From: Acidocella aminolytica 101 = DSM 11237
Lineage (GTDB): Bacteria > Pseudomonadota > Alphaproteobacteria > Acetobacterales > Acetobacteraceae
Length of the DNA stretch: 64,000 nucleotides
Assembly (NCBI RefSeq): GCF_900129125.1
Contig: NZ_FQVJ01000017.1
Location: 1 to 64,000 of the forward strand
Reading direction: 5' to 3'
Shown here piece after piece: positions 43,188 to 51,865 of the stretch. The number at the start of each line of letters is the position of its first letter. Position 1 is the first letter of the stretch. The position numbers and the translations under genes were made by a program. Under the pieces are notes generated by a model that did not search any database, was not told where the DNA came from, and saw only the letters and a program-made list of their open reading frames with translations.

Positions 43188-44732
43188 CTAAGGTTGTGGT
43201 TCAATTTCTCCCGGCCGCCAGGATTTGTTGAACCAAGCCTCAAGGGGCCCGTAGAGCCGCAAAATGGTAAACCAAGTCTGGCCGGGAATCGTCTGTACCC
43301 AGTTGGGTTCCTTGCCGGGAGGCGGCTTGGGTCCGAAATACACATCAACCGAATCGTCGCCGTTCACCAGTAGGTCATTCTTCTGGCTGCTCACGCTAGG
43401 GAAGCGTTGGTTGGTTTGTAGCATCGACCGTGTTTGGGTGCTGTATACGATCACCGACCAGAACGTCTTGACGGGGACGTGCGGTGGCAGGTGCAGCTTG
43501 TAAGTTTTTCCGCCATCCAGCGCGTTGTTGTTGGCGTCGAGAGCTGACCATGGATAGGTGGAACCCTCGCCAACGATCTTAGTATCCATCGCCGGGGTGA
43601 CACCCGTTGCCAGGAAGAAGAAGAAGGCTGCCGCATCGAGGTTGGCCACGCCAGGCTGCCACTCGAATTTGTAACCGCCAAAGAAGGCCAGCCGCCAGTT
43701 TGAGTCGTCGAAGAAGTATCCTTCTTTCCCGCGCAGTCGATAGCTGATTGCCCGGGCGGTGGCGTCGCCTACGGCCGCAGCTTCGGTGAGGATCTTCTTC
43801 ATGCGTGCGTCTGGCGCGAACGTCTTACCTTTCAGGATGCCAATTGACGCCCAGAACCCCAGGGTGGTCGGATCGACGGAATCGATCGGCTCCTCCTGCA
43901 CGACCTGATTGAGCATTTCCCAGAACTGGTACCCAGCAGGCCCGACCATATTGAACGGCTTGCCTGACATATCGACGAAGTTGGGCGTCGTCGGATAGGC
44001 GGCCTGCGAGAGCGGGTAGATCCTCGTAAACTTTTTGACCAGATCCACGCCCGGTTTAGGGTCGCCATGGACAAGGAAACTGCGCCAGACGGGCCAGATG
44101 CTGTATGTCGGGCATCGCACGACATGGTAGCCTTTCGGTACCTGGCCCTTGTGACCTGGGGGGAGCAGCAGATACTTGCCGCCGCGTCCCTCGTCTGGGC
44201 CTGTGATACCCAGGTCTCCGACCCAGTGATACCACATGTCATCGATCAGTCCGAGCACATTCGGTGGGACTTCCAGAACCAATGGTCCATTGCGAAGATC
44301 CAGCCAGAACCACGAGTAAGCCGTATTGTCGTTCGCAGTTAGTTCAACGGTGCGGGAGTCAACTAACTGCTCCCAAATCGGCACGGTCTTGTTCGCTGGT
44401 CCCACAGTCAGGATTGCGCTCTTGTTCGCCAACTGATTGACCGGAGGTAGACCGAGCAGGTACGCTTGCACTGCGCGCTGGAAATCGAGATTGTGGTAGA
44501 GTATTTCGGTAGTGGCCGCATCCGGAACGCCGCCGTCGAAGTGAAGTGTCCCCAGGCGCGTTTCGATCTCCTCCGGGACACTCACGTCGCGTGGCGTCGG
44601 TGTTGAGTATTTTAGATCGGCATCTGCTGGTGCGCCGGAGAGCAGTTGCGCCAGCGCCACTCCTGGTGCGCCACCCGCCGCCGCGATTGTTGCCAATGTT
44701 CCTGATTGAAGCAGTTCGCGCTTGGTCACCAT
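43188..44732 (-). CDS. DUF1254/DUF1214 exported protein
   Basis: 514 residues from the ATG at 44732 (MVTKRELLQSGTLATIAAAGG) with GAGGGG upstream. The N-terminus looks like a signal peptide (V-T-K-R then a Gly/Ala-rich core ending G-V-A-L-A-Q), so export to the periplasm is likely. DUF1254 in the first half (F-Q-R-A-V-Q-A-Y-L-L-G-L-P, N-D-N-T-A-Y-S-W-F-W-L-D-L-R, E-V-P-P-N-V-L-G-L-I-D-D-M-W-Y) and DUF1214 in the second (Y-S-T-Q-T-R-S-M-L, D-V-Y-F-G-P-K-P-P). No reaction is known for the family. Free-standing gene. Confidence 0.85.
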   Translation of the reverse strand: MVTKRELLQSGTLATIAAAGGAPGVALAQLLSGAPADADLKYSTPTPRDVSVPEEIETRLGTLHFDGGVPDAATTEILYHNLDFQRAVQAYLLGLPPVNQLANKSAILTVGPANKTVPIWEQLVDSRTVELTANDNTAYSWFWLDLRNGPLVLEVPPNVLGLIDDMWYHWVGDLGITGPDEGRGGKYLLLPPGHKGQVPKGYHVVRCPTYSIWPVWRSFLVHGDPKPGVDLVKKFTRIYPLSQAAYPTTPNFVDMSGKPFNMVGPAGYQFWEMLNQVVQEEPIDSVDPTTLGFWASIGILKGKTFAPDARMKKILTEAAAVGDATARAISYRLRGKEGYFFDDSNWRLAFFGGYKFEWQPGVANLDAAAFFFFLATGVTPAMDTKIVGEGSTYPWSALDANNNALDGGKTYKLHLPPHVPVKTFWSVIVYSTQTRSMLQTNQRFPSVSSQKNDLLVNGDDSVDVYFGPKPPPGKEPNWVQTIPGQTWFTILRLYGPLEAWFNKSWRPGEIEPQP

Positions 44733-44940
44733 ACTGTGTCCCCTCTCTGCTGATCTGCGTGATTTCTCCGTTCTTTTTATGGCAATGGCTTCAAAAACCA
44801 CATTGACATAGATCGTTTTGCTTCGGATTCAAAAATTATTAATTATCCTGAAATAGTGACTTTATGAAAATTGGTTGGTTCAGAAGCTTAAGTTGGCCGA
44901 CCGTGCGACTTCCCCGCTCTGAGCTGAACCACCAACTCAA
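44733..44940. other. Promoter gap of the DUF1254 gene
   Basis: 210 bases, AT-rich near 44820-44870 (minus-strand promoter likely). No gene. Confidence 0.3.
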
Positions 44941-45253
44941 GGTACGGTTGTTTGCTGTGGTGTCTGGAATCGGACAAGCTGCACACCGATAAAGGTTACG
45001 ATCACGGACGCTGCCGCTACGCCTGCAAGCGTCGCAATATCAAACCGTGCATTGCCCGAAGAGACCAGGATACCTCGCAGAAAGTCGGTCGTCATAGATG
45101 GGCGGAGGGTGCCAAGATTCAATCGGCGCAACCAGTGGAAAGCACCTGTAGGGCATCGAACGAAGCTTCGCCTGGATAAACCGATTCCGAAGGCTGACTA
45201 TTCGATACGAACGCCGCATCGATATTCATAAGGTCCTCACCACCATCGCCTGA
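44940..45253 (+). pseudogene. IS5-family transposase C-terminal remnant
   Basis: K-L-H-T-D-K-G-Y-D-H-G-R-C-R-Y-A-C-K-R-R-N-I-K-P-C-I-A-R-R, then S-Q-K-V-G-R-H-R-W and, after frameshifts, F-R-R-L-T-I-R-Y-E-R-R-I-D-I-H-K-V-L-T-T-I-A with stop at 45251. These are the last two catalytic regions of an IS427-like DDE transposase. Related in type but not identical to the end at 2-304. Confidence 0.75.
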
Positions 45254-45254
45254 T

Positions 45255-45838
45255 CATTTATATGCCCGCGTGCGTCATGGCAGGCCAAAAAGACTGCAAT
45301 ACCAGAAATGTCGCCGGGCTGACCAACGAGCCCAAGTGGCTTTTGCGCTGCGCATTGCAAAAGAACTCCGCGCTAATAAAGCCAGCGGTATGCGTTCCCT
45401 CCGTCTCGACAATACCAGGGTTGATCGCGTTGACGTGGATTTGCGGGCGCACAGTTCCGCAACCAACACGCCGGTAATAGCGTCTACAGCGCCCTTGGTC
45501 GCAGTTTAGACCACAGACTGCAGGGGCGGAATGCTGGTTACGACTAAGGAGATGTTGATCATGCTTTCACCTTCCCCAAGATACCTCACCGCAGCACGCA
45601 TAGTGAGCAGCGCGCTGAGCTCATTAACGTCGAATATCTTATGATAATAGTCCTCCGTCACGGCCTCGATCGACTGTATCTCGTAGACGCCAGAAATATT
45701 CAGCAGCACGTCGAGCCGGCCAAAAGCTTTCACCGCCGTGTCAATGACGCTGTCTGCAGGACGCGCCTTAACGATGGCAGCACCAATTCCCTTGGATGCT
45801 CCTGTTACCACAGCGACTTTACCTGCAGGTTTCGACAA
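45255..45838 (-). pseudogene. Short-chain dehydrogenase, decayed
   Basis: The ATG at 45838 begins K-V-A-V-V-T-G-A-S-K-G-I-G-A-A-I-V-K (NAD-binding TGxxxGxG), but some 30 residues are then deleted. G-R-L-D-V-L-L-N-I-S-G and D-V-N-E-L follow; the catalytic YxxxK is lost. The rest is in other frames: R-V-N-A-I-N-P-G type sequence V-N-A-I-N-P-G-I-V-E-T-E-G-T-H-T-A-G-F near 45400. Next to an ArsR pseudogene that would have been its divergent regulator. Confidence 0.75.
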
Positions 45839-45949
45839 GACCCGCTCCCTGAAAGGACCGGACCAAACACCAACATGGTGCGCCTCAATCCGCTGGTACT
45901 AGAGAGTGGAACTATTGAACAAGGCATCGAGTCCTCTTATGTACAAAAA

Positions 45950-46280
45950 ATGGGACTCCTATTTCACCCACCAACGCAGAAAATCCGGCTGGAGGCGATT
46001 TTGTACGCCCTTTCTGACCCGAGTCCGGCTATTGTCGTCGCCAAAATAGCCAGTGCGGGCAATTCCCAGACTTGCTTGGCTTTTGCGTGCATGGGCGATC
46101 GGGTGATTCCCAAAAACCTTTCTGTCCCAGCATTCAAAAATTCTTCGCGAAGCGGGGTTGATCCGTTCAGGACGTCACGGTGTCGAGATGCGTAATAAGT
46201 CGCGCTGTTGCGAGGTTGAAGGTCGCTTTCCTGGCTTAATTTTAGCAATCTTGAATACCTGCGCACGCGACACCCAATAG
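45950..46280 (+). pseudogene. ArsR-family regulator, frameshifted
   Basis: ATG at 45950: M-G-L-L-F-H-P-P-T-Q-K-I-R-L-E-A-I-L-Y-A-L-S-D-P-S, then C-L-A-F-A-C-M-G-D-R-V-I-P-K-N-L; after a frame change near 46130 the continuation R-E-A-G-L-I-R-S-G-R-H-G-V-E-M-R-N-K-S-R-C appears, ending at TAG 46278. This is an ArsR helix-turn-helix regulator of the type usually paired divergently with an SDR gene, as here. Confidence 0.7.
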
Positions 46281-46392
46281 AACCAGACAAGGTAAGAATT
46301 TCAGGTTGCCCGACCACAGCTGCCAACTCGGAACTGGCTATGAGACCACCGGTCGTAATTTCAGAACAGTCTTTCCCCAGGTAGGAACGTTT

Positions 46393-47319
46393 ATGCCGAC
46401 AGTTTTATCGCTTTCGAGTGTAACAAAAATATATAAATCAGGCCAAACCGCGTTGCATGAGATCGATCTTGTGATAGAGAAGGGCGAGATATTCGCGCTA
46501 CTCGGCCCCAACGGAGCGGGCAAGACGACGCTTATTAGCATCATCTGCGGTTTGGTCTCGATGACCACCGGGCATGTTTCCGTCAATGGGTACGACATTA
46601 TCAAGGATTATCGCTCCGCGCGCGCCATAATCGGCCTCGTCCCTCAGGAGATTTCACTCGATATCTTCACGACAGTCGAGGATACCGTGCGATTCAGCCG
46701 CGGTTTGTTCGGAAAGCCGAATGCCCCTGACTATATCGAACAACTACTACGTGATCTTTCGCTCTGGGAAAAGCGTAGCGCACGTCTCAACGAGCTATCG
46801 GGTGGAATGAAGCGCCGAGTGATGATCGCCAAAGCGTTGAGCCATGAGCCGGACATTTTGTTCCTCGACGAACCAACCGCCGGTGTTGACGTCAATCTCC
46901 GCCGTGACATGTGGGACCTTGTGCGCCGGTTGCGTGATCGCGGTGTCACCATCATCCTTACCACCCATTATATCGAGGAGGCTGAGGAGATGGCAGACCG
47001 CGTTGGCGTCATCGACAGAGGTCGGCTCATGCTTATAGAGGGGACCGCGACACTAATGCACAAGCTTGGCAAACGGCGACTGACAATCCTATTGCACCAA
47101 CCTCTGATGACGATCCCGCCCGCACTCGCCCATTGGCCGCTACAGCTTGACGCCGAAGGCAGCCGCCTTGTCTATGAATTCGACGCTAACGCATCGGACA
47201 CTAGCATACCCCACCTGCTACGCGATATTGGCGCCGCTGGAATCGACTATACCGACCTTGAGACCAGCCGGAGTACGCTCGAGGATATTTTCGTCGGGCT
47301 GCTGGAGGGGCAGATATGA
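46393..47319 (+). CDS. ABC transporter ATP-binding protein (ABC-2 exporter)
   Basis: 308 residues from the ATG at 46393 ([17 protein letters not shown]). Walker [10 protein letters not shown], signature L-S-G-G-M-K-R-R, Walker [13 protein letters not shown] and H-loop [11 protein letters not shown]. Together with the next gene, which it overlaps in ATGA, it forms a two-gene exporter of the drug/polysaccharide (NodIJ/YadGH-like) group. Substrate unknown. Confidence 0.92.
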   Translation: MPTVLSLSSVTKIYKSGQTALHEIDLVIEKGEIFALLGPNGAGKTTLISIICGLVSMTTGHVSVNGYDIIKDYRSARAIIGLVPQEISLDIFTTVEDTVRFSRGLFGKPNAPDYIEQLLRDLSLWEKRSARLNELSGGMKRRVMIAKALSHEPDILFLDEPTAGVDVNLRRDMWDLVRRLRDRGVTIILTTHYIEEAEEMADRVGVIDRGRLMLIEGTATLMHKLGKRRLTILLHQPLMTIPPALAHWPLQLDAEGSRLVYEFDANASDTSIPHLLRDIGAAGIDYTDLETSRSTLEDIFVGLLEGQI

Positions 47320-48086
47320 GTGGTTTCAATTTGCCTGGCATCTGGGCTATCTACCGCACCGAGATGGCGAGAACACGGCGGACGATACTGCAGAGCGTGG
47401 CAACCCCTGTGATTACCACAGTGCTCTATTTCATTGTGTTCGGTAGCGCGATTGGCTCGCGTATGCACCAGGTGGCTGGCGTCAGCTACGGAGCCTTTAT
47501 CGTGCCGGGATTGATCATGCTTACCCTGCTAACGCAGGGCATTTCCAATGCATCGATTGCGATCTATTTTCCGAAATTCACCCGCACGATATTCGAGATT
47601 TTATCGGCACCGATCTCGAGCATGGAGGTGGTTTTGGCTTATGTCGGAGCCGCCGCAACGAAAGCGATCCTAATTGGCTTGATCATCCTCGTCACGGCAA
47701 CGTTCTTCGTTCCCGTGCAAATTATGCATCCGGCTTGGATGATCGCCTTCCTCGTGCTCACCGCTCTGACCTTTAGCCTGTTTGGCTTCCTTATCGGCAT
47801 TTGGGCCGATAGCTTCGAGCAACTGGCGGTGATTCCGTCGTTGGTGGTCACACCCCTCACATTCTTGGGTGGTGCTTTTTATTCGATCGACATGTTACCC
47901 CAGCCATGGCGGACGGTCAGCCTGTTCAACCCCGTGGTTTATCTTGTGAGCGGGTTTCGCTGGAGCTTTTATGGGTCTGGAGATGTCGGCGTCGCGGCGA
48001 GCTTGATCTTCGTCATCACGTTTATGGTTTGTTGTCTGGCCCTGCTCTCGTGGGTTTTCCGCACAGGATACCGCCTGAAGTCATAA
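47316..48086 (+). CDS. ABC-2-type permease
   Basis: 256 residues, about six transmembrane helices with the ABC-2 family pattern [23 protein letters not shown] and [18 protein letters not shown]. Translationally coupled to the ATPase. Forms a homodimeric membrane channel with two ATPase subunits. Confidence 0.9.
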   Translation: MSGFNLPGIWAIYRTEMARTRRTILQSVATPVITTVLYFIVFGSAIGSRMHQVAGVSYGAFIVPGLIMLTLLTQGISNASIAIYFPKFTRTIFEILSAPISSMEVVLAYVGAAATKAILIGLIILVTATFFVPVQIMHPAWMIAFLVLTALTFSLFGFLIGIWADSFEQLAVIPSLVVTPLTFLGGAFYSIDMLPQPWRTVSLFNPVVYLVSGFRWSFYGSGDVGVAASLIFVITFMVCCLALLSWVFRTGYRLKS

Positions 48087-48205
48087 GCTCTGACTCTAAT
48101 GCTCTCCTTGCAATCAACTATCTCGGGTATTGCTCGGTGAGGAGGTGGCCGACGGCGGAGGGATCGCTTTAAGAATGTTGGACCACGAAAGTGGACATTT
48201 CTCCC

Positions 48206-49120
48206 TTATTCGCTGGCAAGGTCAGCACCATTGGATTCTTCCTTCAGAATATCGATAAATGCCCGAAGCGTTGCCGGAATGTAGCGGTTTCCCGGGTAGT
48301 ACAGGGCCAATCCGGGCGACGGAGGACACCAGTCTGGGAGTAACCGGACCAGCCGGCGGGAAGACAACCCTGCTTGGGCAAAAGATTCTGGCACATAGGC
48401 AATACCAAGTCCGGCCATCGCCGCCTGAACCAGGAGATCATTATCGTCAAGCGTCAGAGCGCCCGGCGGGTCGAGCACGAATTCCTCGCCGAGCCGGCTG
48501 AATTCCCAGCGATAACGCTTTCCACTGGGGAGTCTCTGGCGGATGCAGGTGTGATGGGTGAGATCATCCGGCGTCGTCACCGGCAGGCGTCCTTTCAGAT
48601 AGTCCGTGGAGGCTATTGCGATGAAACGAACATCACCGCCAAAGCGGACAGCAATCATGTCTGCGGGTACCGCGTCGTAAAGCCGCACCCCCGCGTCAAA
48701 ATTCTCCGCAACAATATCCACAAGGCGTCCCTCCGAAACGAGGTCTAATTCCACCTGGGGATAGCGGGCCAAGAAACGAGGGACGACAGCGCCGAGGAGA
48801 AGCTGTGCGGCCCGTTTATTGGCGTTGATCCTCAACAAACCACTTGGCTCGCCACGCGCCTCGGCCAGCCCGTCGATAGCGGCATCTAAGCCTTTCATTA
48901 TCGGTGTCAGACGCTCGAGTAGTCGCAAGCCAGCATTTGTTGGTGCGACGCTACGTGTTGTCCGGTTGAGCAGGCGGACCCCGAGGTGTCTCTCGAGTCC
49001 AATTAACGTGTGACTGAGCGCGGAACGCGATATGCCCAACGCATCGGCCGCCTTTTGAAAGCTAAGATGGCGCGCAACGGCTGCAAAGGCTTCAAGCTCA
49101 TTCAGGGTCGGTCTCGTCAT
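48206..49120 (-). CDS. LysR-family regulator (CrgA-type)
   Basis: 304 residues from the ATG at 49120 (MTRPTLNELEAFAAVARHLSFQKAADAL). Intact helix-turn-helix with S-R-S-A-L-S-H-T-L-I-G-L-E-R-H-L-G-V-R-L-L-N-R-T-T-R-S-V. Divergent from the SDR gene at 49220, with a 99-base gap that should carry both promoters; LysR regulators usually control the divergent neighbour. Confidence 0.92.
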   Translation of the reverse strand: MTRPTLNELEAFAAVARHLSFQKAADALGISRSALSHTLIGLERHLGVRLLNRTTRSVAPTNAGLRLLERLTPIMKGLDAAIDGLAEARGEPSGLLRINANKRAAQLLLGAVVPRFLARYPQVELDLVSEGRLVDIVAENFDAGVRLYDAVPADMIAVRFGGDVRFIAIASTDYLKGRLPVTTPDDLTHHTCIRQRLPSGKRYRWEFSRLGEEFVLDPPGALTLDDNDLLVQAAMAGLGIAYVPESFAQAGLSSRRLVRLLPDWCPPSPGLALYYPGNRYIPATLRAFIDILKEESNGADLASE

Positions 49121-49219
49121 TGGTGCAAAATCCACACTAGGTCGGTCGAGTTCTGGAGTCTTATACCACCAATCGGCCGTGCGTAGATCTAGCGTGACGA
49201 ATCGCGAAAGGTAGATTCT

Positions 49220-50053
49220 ATGACAAAGACTTGGTTCATTTCTGGTGCCGCCTCCGGTCTCGGACTGGAGATGACCCAGCAGCTTCTTGCGCGCGGGGAC
49301 GCGGTTGCTGGGACGTCACGCCGCGACGGCGCACTCGCTAATTTAGAGGAGAAATATCGAGAAACTCTCCTTGTCCTTAAGCTTGAACTGACAGACGTCA
49401 AAAGCATTCGCGCGGCAGTAGATGCGGCATTCGAGGAGCTTGGGACCATAGACGTTGTGGTAAGCAATGCCGGCTACGGCCTCGTGGGAGCTGCGGAGGA
49501 ACTCTCAGATGCACAGATTGATCAGCAGATCGCAACCAATTTGGTAGGCTGCATACAGCTCATCCGCGCCGCATTGCCGCATATGCGGACGCAAGGCGGT
49601 GGGCGCATTGTTCAGATATCATCGGAGGGAGGGCAAATCGCTTACCCCAACTTTAGTCTTTATCACGCAAGCAAATGGGGAATAGAAGGCTTCATTGAAG
49701 CGGTATGTCAAGAAGTGGCGCCGTTCGGAATTGATTTCGTGATTGCCGAACCAGGTCCAACGGCGACGAAATTCCGGGAAGGCTTGGTGCATGCTGAAAG
49801 TATGGCAGTATATGATGATACGCCTGCGGGGCAGATTCGGCGGTTAATCCAAACCGGCGCCTTCGTCCTGAAGGGCGATGCGGCACGAACTGCCGCGGCC
49901 ATCATTTCGACGGCTGACAGAGAAAAACCGGAGCTGCGTCTTGCCTTGGGAAGCGCGGCTTATCAATCCATCTCGAAAGCACTCGCTGCTCGACTGTCAT
50001 CTATTGAAGGTCAGCATGATGTCGCATTCGCAGCAGATCGGCCCGATGTCTAA
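49220..50053 (+). CDS. Short-chain dehydrogenase/reductase
   Basis: 277 residues. Cofactor motif S-G-A-A-S-G-L-G, N-A-G in V-V-S-N-A-G-Y-G, catalytic Ser in I-V-Q-I-S-S-E-G-G and the Tyr-Lys pair in Y-H-A-S-K-W-G-I-E. G-T-S-R-R-D after strand two suggests NADPH. Classical SDR length. Substrate unknown; likely regulated by the divergent LysR protein. Confidence 0.92.
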   Translation: MTKTWFISGAASGLGLEMTQQLLARGDAVAGTSRRDGALANLEEKYRETLLVLKLELTDVKSIRAAVDAAFEELGTIDVVVSNAGYGLVGAAEELSDAQIDQQIATNLVGCIQLIRAALPHMRTQGGGRIVQISSEGGQIAYPNFSLYHASKWGIEGFIEAVCQEVAPFGIDFVIAEPGPTATKFREGLVHAESMAVYDDTPAGQIRRLIQTGAFVLKGDAARTAAAIISTADREKPELRLALGSAAYQSISKALAARLSSIEGQHDVAFAADRPDV

Positions 50054-50089
50054 ACGCAGCTGGGTGGTCATTTATGAATAGACCCCAGA

Positions 50090-51247
50090 TTTATGAACGC
50101 CTTCAATCCCAATTTTGAAGACAGGAGGAGACGAGGAGAAAGCCCAAGTTCAGAGATGAGTCCAGGCGTGATGCAGTGCCCAAGATTACCGAGCGTGGTT
50201 ATCCGGCAGCGGAGGTGTCTCAGCGCCTCGGCGTCAGTCAGCATTCACGGTGTGCCTGGAAGCGCCAACTGGCGAAGGTGGTGCGGGGCGATACTGGCGA
50301 AGATGCCGAGATCCGTCAGCTACAGCGTGAACTGCCCCAGGTGACCGAGAAGCACGACATTGGAAAAGGCCACCGTGTATTTGGCTCGGGCGGCAAAGTG
50401 AGAAACGCGTTTATTGCCGCGCACCATGACCAGTTCCAGGTTCGATCGATGTGTCGGGGGCTGCATATCCAGCCCAACGGCTTTTGCTTTGCTGAAGAGC
50501 CCGGTGAGCCAGCGCCTAGAAAGACGCTCAATACACGGAGCTAATCCGAAAAGCCTCGAACGACAGAAATAAGGTTTATGGCTATCGAAAGCTGCAGGAT
50601 GACCTCCTGGATCGCGGCGAGACATGCTGTCCAACAGCATTGCCCGATTGACCGAGCTGGAGGGTATCAAGGCGTAAATCGGCTACAAGAGCCGACCGGG
50701 AAGCTATAGTGGTAAGCTGTCTCTGGCAGTCGAAAAACCCTCTCGATCGTCAGTTAGACGTTGCTGCGCCCGAGCAAGCTTGGGTAACGGACATCACCTA
50801 CTTTGGCACTTTGGAAGGTTTTTCTATCTGACCCTCGTGATCGTTCTCTATTTTCGCCGTGTTGTGGATTGGTTGATGCAAAGTCGGTAGACCACCGCTA
50901 GGGTATTGCAAGCGGTGCACTTGGCGGTATGGCGGCGCAAGTCGAAGCACCGAGTGCTGATCCATTCCGATCAGGGCGCGCGGTTCACCAGCATAGACTG
51001 GGCTGCGTTCATCCGGGCTCACAATCTTGAGCACTCGATGGGCCGAAGCGGCAACTGCCATGACAATTTCGTCGCCGAGAGCTTATTCTCGTCGCTAAAG
51101 CGTGAGTGAACTTGGCACGACACCTACAAAATGCGTGGAGAAATCCGGTGGGACGTGTTCGACTAGATCGAGATGTTCTACAATCCCCTGTCCGAGCACG
51201 TCAGGAGCAGAGTGCTGCCACCCGTCGGGTTCGAGAACAATAGTTTT
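50090..51247 (+). pseudogene. IS3-family element, orfA/orfB decayed
   Basis: OrfA is recognisable as S-R-R-D-A-V, then T-E-R-G-Y-P-A-A-E-V-S-Q-R-L-G-V-S-Q-H-S and W-K-R-Q-L-A-K-V (50160-50290). OrfB pieces follow in changing frames: A-F-I-A-A-H-H-D-Q-F-Q-V-R-S-M-C-R (50405), V-Y-G-Y-R-K-L-Q-D-D-L (50580), A-W-V-T-D-I-T-Y (first Asp, near 50780), V-L-I-H-S-D-Q-G-A-R-F-T-S (second Asp, near 50960), N-C-H-D-N-F-V-A-E-S-L-F-S-S-L-K (Glu, near 51060), and a tail to about 51247. Several stops and shifts. Confidence 0.85.
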
Positions 51248-51325
51248 TGAAAGCGAAAGGCGTCTAGAAAATTAGGTGCTATTCAGATCTCGTTTTTAAG
51301 ATGGCTATCACTCAAGTATTGTATT

Positions 51326-51628
51326 TTGAAGCTACTTAAGGGGGGATTCATACCGGCTCGCGCGGAGCGGAAGGAGGAAGGTGTATTAAGCTTCTGGGAG
51401 CCGGTTTATCCGATTAACCCTCGGGGTTGGACGGTTCTATGTCAACTGGATGGTATCGTGTACGAAGCAGGAGTAAGGCCAGCCGCGCCCCGTCTGCTGG
51501 ACCAGCCCAACCGCCGGTTTCGCCCGCCGGCTCCGAATATGTTGTGGCATGGCGATTTTATTTGCATCTCAACCTGGCAAGAGTTTGCCTGTGTCGCCCG
51601 CATTATTGATGCCTTTGCTACGTCGTTC
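51326..51628 (+). pseudogene. Second IS3-family orfB fragment
   Basis: In the frame of 51326: R-P-A-A-P-R-L-L-D-Q-P-N-R-R-F-R-P-P-A-P-N-M-L-W-H-G-D-F, then S-T-W-Q-E-F-A, I-I-D-A-F-A, matching the start of the DDE core of IS51/IS407-type OrfB (the D in W-x-x-D-F is the first catalytic Asp). No flanking orfB sequence. 51629-51865 holds no gene; it is the leader of the next one. Confidence 0.65.
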
Positions 51629-51865
51629 TTATTCTGTCTTACCTTCAACTTTTCGTCAAATTCGATACCAGGTGGAACCAGAGAGGGTTTTGTAATAAAG
51701 TCTTGCTTTGATGTGAGGGTAGGGGGCGTATTCACAAATGGGCGGTCAACTTATAGGGGGGGGAAGCGCGAGCCTGTCCCAGTACCCTAGTTTTCGGCCT
51801 TGTGGCGTCTCCTTTCAAGGGCTTGGCATGTTTGAATTGCTCCCAGCAGGGGATGAGATGGGCTG

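Noticed and set aside
48087-48205. Terminator after the ABC exporter genes
   Set aside because: No stem with a T-run found between the convergent genes.
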